From contig CACJED010000006.1 of assembly GCA_902592285.1 (NCBI GenBank), forward strand, positions 1 through 40,699: a stretch of 40,699 bases of DNA, given 5' to 3'. Below the pieces are notes generated by a model. The model saw only the letters and a list, made by a program, of their open reading frames with translations, did no database searches and had not been told where the DNA came from. The stretch's first letter is position 1. Every line of letters starts with the position of its first letter. Positions 34,510 to 40,699 of this stretch are shown in pieces. Source of the stretch: an uncultured Pelagibacteraceae bacterium (GTDB taxonomy: Bacteria > Pseudomonadota > Alphaproteobacteria > Pelagibacterales > Pelagibacteraceae). The translations under genes were made by a program, and so were the position numbers.

Positions 34510-35841
34510 ATGACTATTTACGCTTTATCATCGGGCCCGGGTGTATCTGGAGTAGCAATAATTAGAATTTCAGGACCAGAAGCTTCAAAAGTGATTAAAT
34601 CTCTCACAGGAAAAGAAATTCCGCATCCTAGAGTGGCCACCCTTCGAAAAATAAACAATATCAACACTTCTGAGCTTATCGATCAAGGCGTTATAATATG
34701 GTTTCCAGGCCCTCAGAGCTACACAGGCGAGGATATTGCCGAAATCCATGTGCACGGAGGAAAAGCTGTAGTTTTAGCTGTTCAAAACGAGATTTCAAAA
34801 ATTAAAAATTGTAGATTAGCTGAGCCTGGAGAATTCACAAAGCTTGCATTTCAAAATGGGAAAATAAATTTGCTTAAAGCCGAGAGTATAGCGGACTTGA
34901 TATCTGCTGAAACTGAAATTCAAAGATTACAAGCTGTTAAAATCATGAGAGGAAAATCTTCAGAGAAATTTAATGAGTTACGAGAAAAATTATTGAAAAT
35001 TTTATCTTTTGTTGAGGCGAAAATAGATTTTCCTGAAGAAGATCTACCAGAAGATAATTTAAAAAAAATAAAACAAGAGTCTGCAAATGTATTAAATGAG
35101 ATTAATAAAATATTAAATGATCAAAAAGTTGGAGAGATAATTCGTGAAGGTTTTAAAATTGCAATCGTAGGACCAACTAATGCAGGTAAATCAAGTTTAT
35201 TAAATAATTTATCTAACAGAGAGGTTGCTATAGTTTCTGAGATAGCTGGCACAACGAGAGATGTTGTTGAAACGCATTTAAATATAGATGGGTATCCTGT
35301 TATTATTTCTGACACAGCGGGTATAAGAGAGTCAAAAGATGAAATCGAAAAAAAGGGAATAAGATTATCTCTAAAAAAAGCTGAAAATGCTGACCTAAAA
35401 TTAGTAGTAGTTGATGCTAAAAGTATTGATTTAAGCGGTTTTTTGAATGATTTGTTAAAAAATGATGCAATTCTTGTTGTTAATAAATCTGATTTAATAA
35501 AAGATAAGTTAGACCCAGAAATTCTTAAACTTAATCACGTTTTAATTTCATTAAAAGACAACTCAAACATTGATGAGTTGATCAAAAAAATTAAAAACTA
35601 TTTAAGAGATAAATTCATAACTGAGGAGGATATTTTAATCACTCGAGAAAGACATAGACAACATTTGATTCAGTGCGTAGATCATTTGAAAAACTTTTCA
35701 AATAAAAATGACAAAAAAGATTTTGACAAAGCAGCTGAGGATTTGAGGTTAGCAACTAGACATTTGGGAATGATCGTTGGTAAAGTCGATGTAGAAGAGA
35801 TATTAGGTAGTATTTTCAACGATTTTTGCATTGGGAAATAA
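34510..35841 (+). CDS. mnmE: tRNA modification GTPase MnmE
   Basis: A 443-aa GTPase that with MnmG installs the 5-(carboxymethyl)aminomethyl group on wobble uridine 34. The N-terminal tetrahydrofolate-binding domain opens YALSSGPGVSGVAIIRISGP and contains GPQSYTGEDIAEIHVHGG and EPGEFTKLAFQNGKINLLKAESIADLI. The inserted G domain has GPTNAGKSSLLN, GTTRDVVE, DTAGIRES and NKSD. The C-terminal CIGK box with the catalytic Cys is intact. Confidence 0.98.
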   Translation: MTIYALSSGPGVSGVAIIRISGPEASKVIKSLTGKEIPHPRVATLRKINNINTSELIDQGVIIWFPGPQSYTGEDIAEIHVHGGKAVVLAVQNEISKIKNCRLAEPGEFTKLAFQNGKINLLKAESIADLISAETEIQRLQAVKIMRGKSSEKFNELREKLLKILSFVEAKIDFPEEDLPEDNLKKIKQESANVLNEINKILNDQKVGEIIREGFKIAIVGPTNAGKSSLLNNLSNREVAIVSEIAGTTRDVVETHLNIDGYPVIISDTAGIRESKDEIEKKGIRLSLKKAENADLKLVVVDAKSIDLSGFLNDLLKNDAILVVNKSDLIKDKLDPEILKLNHVLISLKDNSNIDELIKKIKNYLRDKFITEEDILITRERHRQHLIQCVDHLKNFSNKNDKKDFDKAAEDLRLATRHLGMIVGKVDVEEILGSIFNDFCIGK

Positions 35842-35957
35842 AAGCAATTTTGCTGTATTTTTAGGCCTTTTTTTTCGATTTTCATTGATAAATATAGCTT
35901 ATTTAAGAAAAAAAACTGAAATCTTGTAAATATTCTAATCGAATATAAATTTAGATC

Positions 35958-37829
35958 ATGAAAAAAGATTTATCATATGATGTGGTAGTAATTGGTGGGG
36001 GTCACGCGGGATGTGAGGCAGCAGCAGCATCAGCTCGACTTGGAATTAACACTGCCCTATTCACTCACAATAAAAATACCATAGGAGAAATGTCATGTAA
36101 TCCTGCTATTGGCGGTTTAGGTAAAGGTCATTTGGTAAGAGAAATTGATGCTTTAGATGGGGTTATGGGTGATGTTGCCGATAAGTCTGGAATACAGTTT
36201 AGACTGTTAAATAGAAGTAGAGGTCCAGCAGTAAGAGGACCAAGAACTCAATCTGATAGATCGTTATATCGAAAATTTATGCAAGAAAAACTTGTAAACT
36301 ATTGTAATTTAAGCATTTTTTCTGATCCTGTAATTAAGTTTATTTTTAATAATAATGAAATAAGTGGATTTATAACATTAAAGGGTAATAAAGTAAGTTG
36401 TAACAAGTTAATACTTACAACGGGCACATTTTTAAACGGCTTGATACATATTGGTGATGAAAGAACTCCTGCTGGTAGATTTAATGAAAAACCAAGCACT
36501 GGTTTAAGTGAACAGTTAGAGAAATATAATTTTAAAATAGGTAGACTAAAAACTGGGACACCACCAAGGTTAGATTCTAGAAGTATTAATTTTGAAAAAT
36601 TGGAAAAACAATTTGCAGATGATGATCCTTATTTTTTTTCTTTCTTAACAAAAAAAAATCTAAACAAACAAGTATCGTGCTCTATGACCTATACCAATGA
36701 AAAGGTTCATAAGATTATAGAAAAGAATTTATCTAAAAGTGCAATGTACTCTGGTAGCATTCAAGGTGTTGGTCCAAGATATTGTCCCTCAATAGAAGAT
36801 AAGATAGTAAAATTTGCGGATAAGACCAGACATCAGATATTTTTAGAGCCAGAGGGCCTGAATGATAATACAATCTACCCAAATGGCATATCAACATCTC
36901 TACCCGAGGTTGTGCAATGCGAAATACTCAATAATATCAATGGTTTAGAAAATGTTAAAGTGATTAGGCCAGGATATGCTATAGAATATGATTACGTAGA
37001 CCCTAGAGAACTCTTTTTAACATTGGAGACTAAGAAAATAAAAAACCTATATCTTGCAGGTCAAATTAATGGAACCACAGGATACGAAGAGGCTGCAGCC
37101 CAAGGTCTTATAGCCGGGATTAATGCTGCTCTCTCACTTAAAAAAATGGAGCCTTTTATCCTTGATAGATCAGATGCTTATATTGGAGTAATGATCGATG
37201 ATTTAGTAACCAAGGGTGTTGCTGAGCCCTATAGAATGTTTACATCTAGAGCTGAATATAGATTAAGTCTTAGATCAGACAACGCTGACTTAAGACTTAC
37301 ACACAAAGGAATTAACATTGGTTTAATTTCAAATAATAGAAAAGAGATATTTGAGGATAAATTTCAAAAATTGAGCAAAATATCATTGCAGATGTCTAAT
37401 TTGAATATTTCTCCCTCTAAAGCCTCAAAATTTGGAATTAAAATTGCTAAAGATGGTGTTTTTAGAACAGCTGAAGAAATATTAACTCAAAAAGACGTTA
37501 ATATGAGTAAAATTAGAGATATTTGGCCTGAAATTCTTAATCATGGTGCTGAAATTGATGAACAGATAGAGATTAACTCCCATTACAGAGGATATTTGAA
37601 AAAGCAGAAGGCTGATATTCTAGCATTTAAAAGAGATGAAAATTTATCTATTCCTGATAATATTGATTATGACCAATTTTCAGGTCTTTCTAACGAAGTT
37701 AAGGCAAAATTTAAGGAAATAAGGCCCAAAACTATGGGGCAAGCTCTAAGAATAGATGGTATCACTCCTGCAGCTGTATATATTTTGTTGTCACACGTCA
37801 AAAGAAAGTCTATTAAGCATATAGCTTAA
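35958..37829 (+). CDS. mnmG: tRNA uridine-5-carboxymethylaminomethyl modification enzyme MnmG (GidA)
   Basis: A 623-aa FAD/NADH protein, partner of MnmE. The FAD dinucleotide-binding loop [21 protein letters not shown] is at the N-terminus, followed by [52 protein letters not shown] and [21 protein letters not shown]. The C-terminal helical domain ends [17 protein letters not shown]. Full length. It overlaps rsmG by one base (TAATG). Confidence 0.98.
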   Translation: MKKDLSYDVVVIGGGHAGCEAAAASARLGINTALFTHNKNTIGEMSCNPAIGGLGKGHLVREIDALDGVMGDVADKSGIQFRLLNRSRGPAVRGPRTQSDRSLYRKFMQEKLVNYCNLSIFSDPVIKFIFNNNEISGFITLKGNKVSCNKLILTTGTFLNGLIHIGDERTPAGRFNEKPSTGLSEQLEKYNFKIGRLKTGTPPRLDSRSINFEKLEKQFADDDPYFFSFLTKKNLNKQVSCSMTYTNEKVHKIIEKNLSKSAMYSGSIQGVGPRYCPSIEDKIVKFADKTRHQIFLEPEGLNDNTIYPNGISTSLPEVVQCEILNNINGLENVKVIRPGYAIEYDYVDPRELFLTLETKKIKNLYLAGQINGTTGYEEAAAQGLIAGINAALSLKKMEPFILDRSDAYIGVMIDDLVTKGVAEPYRMFTSRAEYRLSLRSDNADLRLTHKGINIGLISNNRKEIFEDKFQKLSKISLQMSNLNISPSKASKFGIKIAKDGVFRTAEEILTQKDVNMSKIRDIWPEILNHGAEIDEQIEINSHYRGYLKKQKADILAFKRDENLSIPDNIDYDQFSGLSNEVKAKFKEIRPKTMGQALRIDGITPAAVYILLSHVKRKSIKHIA

Positions 37830-38473
37830 TGGAACAAGAAATTTTAAATTCTTACTCAAGACTCAATGATTTGAATGTTTCACGTGAAACATTTTTAGAC
37901 TTCGAAAATTATATATCTATGATTTTAGAAAAAAATAAAAAAATTAATATAATTAGCCAAAAAACAGCATCAAAAAAGACTATAATTGATCGTCATATAA
38001 TAGATTCTGCACAAATTATTGATTTTGTTGATTTAAATAGCAATACAACTACAGATTTAGGCTCTGGTGGAGGTATGCCAGGTATCATTGTAGCTATTAT
38101 ACTTAAAAACATGAAAAATAATATGAATGTGCACCTTTATGAAAAAAGCTATCATAAAAGCCATTTTTTAAAAGAAGTTTCAGATAAATTAAATTTAAAT
38201 ACAAAAGTTTTTCAAAAAAATATTTTTGAAATTAAAAATTTAGAAACAGGAACGATTATGTCAAGAGCATTCAAACCAATGCCAGTAATCTTGGATTTAG
38301 TATATGGAAATTTTTCTAAATATAAAAATTTAATTTTTTTTATGGGCAAGAGTGGAAAAAAAGTTTTTGAAAATTCTAAAAAAAATTGGGAGCTTGAATA
38401 CGTAGAAAAAAAAAGTTTAACAAACAAAGATTCTTTCTTGATAAATATTAAAAAAATTAAAAAAAAAAATTAA
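37829..38473 (+). CDS. rsmG: 16S rRNA (guanine-N7)-methyltransferase RsmG (GidB)
   Basis: A 214-aa SAM-dependent enzyme methylating N7 of G527 (E. coli numbering) in 16S rRNA. TTDLGSGGGMPGIIVAI is the SAM-binding loop; NKKINIISQK and MSRAFKPM are typical. The N-terminal NVSRETF residues are encoded by a perfect parS palindrome (37876-37891), so this part of the gene is also a centromere site. It overlaps mnmG by one base, and its TAA abuts the parA ATG. Confidence 0.96.
   Translation: MEQEILNSYSRLNDLNVSRETFLDFENYISMILEKNKKINIISQKTASKKTIIDRHIIDSAQIIDFVDLNSNTTTDLGSGGGMPGIIVAIILKNMKNNMNVHLYEKSYHKSHFLKEVSDKLNLNTKVFQKNIFEIKNLETGTIMSRAFKPMPVILDLVYGNFSKYKNLIFFMGKSGKKVFENSKKNWELEYVEKKSLTNKDSFLINIKKIKKKN
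37876..37891. promoter_or_regulatory. parS: parS centromere site
   Basis: TGTTTCACGTGAAACA is a perfect 16-bp palindrome identical to the canonical bacterial parS consensus bound by ParB. It lies inside the rsmG reading frame, about 600 bp upstream of parA. No second perfect copy was noticed in the window by eye. Confidence 0.95.
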
Positions 38474-39268
38474 ATGCAAATTATTTCTGTCATTAATCAA
38501 AAGGGAGGGGTAGGGAAAACAACTACCGTGATAAATCTGGCAGCTGGATTGTCTCAACAAAATAAAAAAATATTAGTAATTGACCTTGATCCACAAGGAA
38601 ATGCAACAACAGGTCTAGGACTATCTAATATGGATAACTCAAGTGATACTATCTATGGAGTATTAAATGGAGCTAAAGAAATAAAAGATGTAATAAAAAA
38701 AACACAGTTTGAAAATTTGGATATTATTACCTCTAATGTTGATTTATCTGGTTTGGAGGTTGAAACCGCTGACGATAGTAATAGGGCATTTATATTAAAG
38801 GTCAAATTAACCGCATATTTAAACAATTCTAGAGGAATTTATGATTATGTACTGATTGATTGCCCTCCTTCCTTAAGTTTATTAACGGTGATGGCTCTTG
38901 TAGGTTCAAATTCATTATTAGTACCACTTCAGACAGAATTTTTTGCTCTTGAGGGGCTGACACAATTAATAAAAACAATTGAAAGAATTAAAGTAAGCTT
39001 GAATCCTGATTTAAAAATCAGAGGTATACTTTTAACAATGTATGACAAAAGAAATAAGCTATCTTCGCAAGTTGAGAAAGAAGCTAGGGATTATTTTAGT
39101 GAAAAAGTATATTCAACAGTCATCCCAAGGAATGTTAGATTATCAGAAGCTCCATCACATGGAATGCCAGTTTTAGTTTATGACAAATCCTGCCCTGGCA
39201 GTAAATCTTACTTCAATTTTACCGACGAATTTTTAAATCAAGAGGCAACAATAGGAAGTGCAGCGTAA
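38474..39268 (+). CDS. parA: Chromosome partitioning ATPase ParA
   Basis: A 264-aa Walker-type ATPase that moves ParB-parS complexes at segregation. The deviant Walker A box NQKGGVGKTTTVINLA carries the signature Lys (KGGVGKT), then DLDPQGNATTGLG, Walker B-like YVLIDCPPSLSLLTVMAL and VIPRNVRLSEAPSHGMP near the C-terminus. It abuts rsmG (TAAATG) and overlaps parB by one base (TAATG), so rsmG-parA-parB are coupled. Confidence 0.98.
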   Translation: MQIISVINQKGGVGKTTTVINLAAGLSQQNKKILVIDLDPQGNATTGLGLSNMDNSSDTIYGVLNGAKEIKDVIKKTQFENLDIITSNVDLSGLEVETADDSNRAFILKVKLTAYLNNSRGIYDYVLIDCPPSLSLLTVMALVGSNSLLVPLQTEFFALEGLTQLIKTIERIKVSLNPDLKIRGILLTMYDKRNKLSSQVEKEARDYFSEKVYSTVIPRNVRLSEAPSHGMPVLVYDKSCPGSKSYFNFTDEFLNQEATIGSAA

Positions 39269-40110
39269 TGGACAAAATAAAAAAAGGATTAGGAAGAGGC
39301 CTTTCATCTTTGATTGGTGAAACTAAAGTTGAGTCACAAAAAAATCTTTTACCAATTAGTGATTTAATGCCTAACAAATATCAGCCTAGGAAAATTTTTG
39401 ATGAAGCTAGTTTAGAAGATTTAACTAATTCAATAAAAGAAAGAGGCATGATACAACCCATCATAGTTAGAAAATCAAATCAAGACAAATCAAGATTTGA
39501 AATAATTGCTGGGGAGAGAAGATGGTTAGCAGCTCAAAGAGTTGGTCTCCATGATGTTCCAGTCGTAATAACCGAGGCTGATGATTTAAAATCCTTAGAA
39601 TTTGCGATCGTTGAAAATGTTCAAAGACATGATTTAAATCCTCTTGAGGAGGCACAGGGATACAAAAAATTAATAAATGAATTCTCTTATGACCAAGAAA
39701 AAGTATCAAAATTTATAGGAAAAAGTAGAAGCTATATTGCAAATTCCTTAAGACTTTTAACTTTGCCTGAGGATGTAATAAAATTAATTGAAAACCAAAA
39801 ATTAAGTGCAGGCCATGCTAAAGTTTTAGTTGGTCTTGAAAACGCAAGCTTTGTAGCAACCAAAATTGTAGAAAAAAAACTTTCAGTAAGACAAGCTGAA
39901 AACTTTGTAAAAATCTTTAAAACAAAAAAAAATAAACTAAAAGACCAAAAAGACCCAAATATTAGAGAATTAGAAAATTCGTTGTCTGAAAAAATAGGCA
40001 TTAATGTATTAATTAAAAATAATAAAAGAAATAAAGGAACTATAACTTTTTCATATAAAGAAATTGATCAATTAAATAAAATTATCGAAATAATTAAGTC
40101 AAACTATTAG
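39268..40110 (+). CDS. parB: Chromosome partitioning protein ParB
   Basis: A 280-aa DNA-binding CTPase that loads at parS and spreads. GLGRGLSSLIGE is the ParA-stimulating N-terminus. PNKYQPRKIFD, GMIQPIIVR and IAGERRWLAAQRVG form the CTPase (ParB/Srx) domain, and AIVENVQRHDLNPLEEAQGY leads into the helix-turn-helix KVSKFIGKSRSYIANSLRLLTLP. The C-terminal dimerisation domain is short and Lys/Asn-rich. Its 3' end overlaps the convergent holA by 17 bp. Confidence 0.98.
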   Translation: MDKIKKGLGRGLSSLIGETKVESQKNLLPISDLMPNKYQPRKIFDEASLEDLTNSIKERGMIQPIIVRKSNQDKSRFEIIAGERRWLAAQRVGLHDVPVVITEADDLKSLEFAIVENVQRHDLNPLEEAQGYKKLINEFSYDQEKVSKFIGKSRSYIANSLRLLTLPEDVIKLIENQKLSAGHAKVLVGLENASFVATKIVEKKLSVRQAENFVKIFKTKKNKLKDQKDPNIRELENSLSEKIGINVLIKNNKRNKGTITFSYKEIDQLNKIIEIIKSNY

Positions 40111-40699
40111 GATGTCCTATTGTCTCTAATATAAAATTATTAGTGATTTCATTTGAAAGTGTTGAATTTTTCTTTATCAAAAGTTCAAGATTGTTAATTT
40201 TTTTAATTAAGTTAACAATATCATCTATTGATAAAATATTTAATTGTCTTTTTATTATTTCTTTATCTTTCCAAAAAATTGGAGGCTTGTAGGATGATAT
40301 AACTTTGTCTTGGTTTGTATCTTTTTCAATTTGTGTTTTTAGTTTTTTGAGTCTTTTTAGCTTATACAATAAAGATTTTATTATTAAAATATTGTCTTCA
40401 AAGGAAGAGTTATTTTCATTCAGAATATTAATAGTTTTTTTTTTATTTTTCAGCAAACAATAATCTGTTAATTCCGATATAGCAAATTCTTCTGTTGAAC
40501 TAGTAAGTTTAAGAATTTCACTTAATTCAATTGGTATGTTTTTTTTATTAAAATTTTTAATTTTATTAAGTTCATTATTTAAATTTACTCGGTTTCCTTT
40601 TGACTTTTCAACTATGTAGTTTGTATTTTGTGATGAAATTTTAATGTTATTTTTTTTAAAAAAATCTAACGCAAGTGATAATAAGGATTGAGTAGTGTC
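40094..40699 (-). CDS. holA: DNA polymerase III delta subunit HolA, 5' part beyond window
   Basis: HolA is the clamp-loader subunit that opens the beta ring. The frame stays open from the right window edge (codon boundary at 40699), so the ORF-track start at 40456 (a TTG) is internal. The visible 201 residues include YIVEKSKGNRVNLNNELNKIKNF, matching the family's GNRxxLxxELxKL segment, and the later helical LLYKLKRLKKLKTQIEK plus PIFWKDKEIIKRQL that fits the C-terminal collar region (usual P-F-K.....A..W). The position downstream of and convergent to parB is common in alphaproteobacteria. Confidence 0.85.
   Translation of the reverse strand, partial: DTTQSLLSLALDFFKKNNIKISSQNTNYIVEKSKGNRVNLNNELNKIKNFNKKNIPIELSEILKLTSSTEEFAISELTDYCLLKNKKKTINILNENNSSFEDNILIIKSLLYKLKRLKKLKTQIEKDTNQDKVISSYKPPIFWKDKEIIKRQLNILSIDDIVNLIKKINNLELLIKKNSTLSNEITNNFILETIGHPNSLT

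Noticed and set aside
35842-35957. Possible terminator after mnmE (AGCAA-TT-TTGCT then T-rich)
   Set aside because: The stem is only 5 bp with a 2-nt loop; too weak to distinguish from chance in this composition. The rest of this gap shows nothing clear.
1-40699. Prophage, IS element, CRISPR or defence island
   Set aside because: No integrase, transposase, terminal repeats or spaced direct repeats were seen on reading; gene content is almost entirely housekeeping.

Overview
The window is a very AT-rich, gene-dense alphaproteobacterial chromosome segment. Tiny intergenic gaps, many 1-8 bp gene overlaps, Lys/Asn/Ile-rich proteins and the gene order all point to the SAR11/Pelagibacterales group. 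That assignment is an inference from style and synteny, not from a database search. I see no prophage, insertion sequence, CRISPR array or recognisable defence system. Most of the window is core genome.

Region 1 (1-8.4 kb): the 3' part of tsaD, then a small glycosyltransferase/SDR island, an EVE-domain protein, and an acetyl-CoA synthetase with an unusual lysine-rich N-terminal tail. An unrecognised 207-aa gene follows, divergent from a DUF4212 + sodium/solute symporter pair. That pair ends in a clear intrinsic terminator, and the symporter contains a perfect EF-hand loop. Acetate/organic-acid uptake and activation is a reasonable combined reading.

Region 2 (8.4-18.5 kb): a small membrane protein, rpe, a heparinase-II/III-like gene translationally coupled to purH, phhB with a tRNA-Gly(GCC) just upstream, a Lon-N-domain protein, a UbiH/COQ6-type monooxygenase, ftsK-lolA, and GNAT and HIT genes.

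Region 3 (18.5-28.8 kb): the his operon hisB-hisH-hisA-hisF-hisE on the minus strand, divergent from hslV-hslU across a short gap that holds a heat-shock-like promoter. Next come Smr and Tim44-like genes, fxsA-secB, and the minus-strand operon PSRP-maf-aroE-coaE-dnaQ.

Region 4 (28.8-40.7 kb): a 276-bp AT-rich non-coding gap with DnaA-box-like sites separates that operon from hemE-hemH-hemJ, rho, a TPR-sulfotransferase, mnmE, mnmG, rsmG, parA and parB. A partial holA converges at the right edge. This order is the classic alphaproteobacterial origin neighbourhood, so the gap is the best oriC candidate. A perfect 16-bp parS palindrome lies inside rsmG, about 9 kb from it. Genes diverge from the gap: everything to the right up to parB is on plus, and the immediate left flank is on minus.

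Nothing here is convincingly a new multi-gene system. The most interesting signals are the oriC-parS arrangement with parS embedded in a coding region, the polylysine tail on acetyl-CoA synthetase, the EF-hand in the symporter, the TPR-sulfotransferase inserted between rho and mnmE, the predicted near-leaderless heat-shock hslV transcript, and a possible frameshifted hisE tail.
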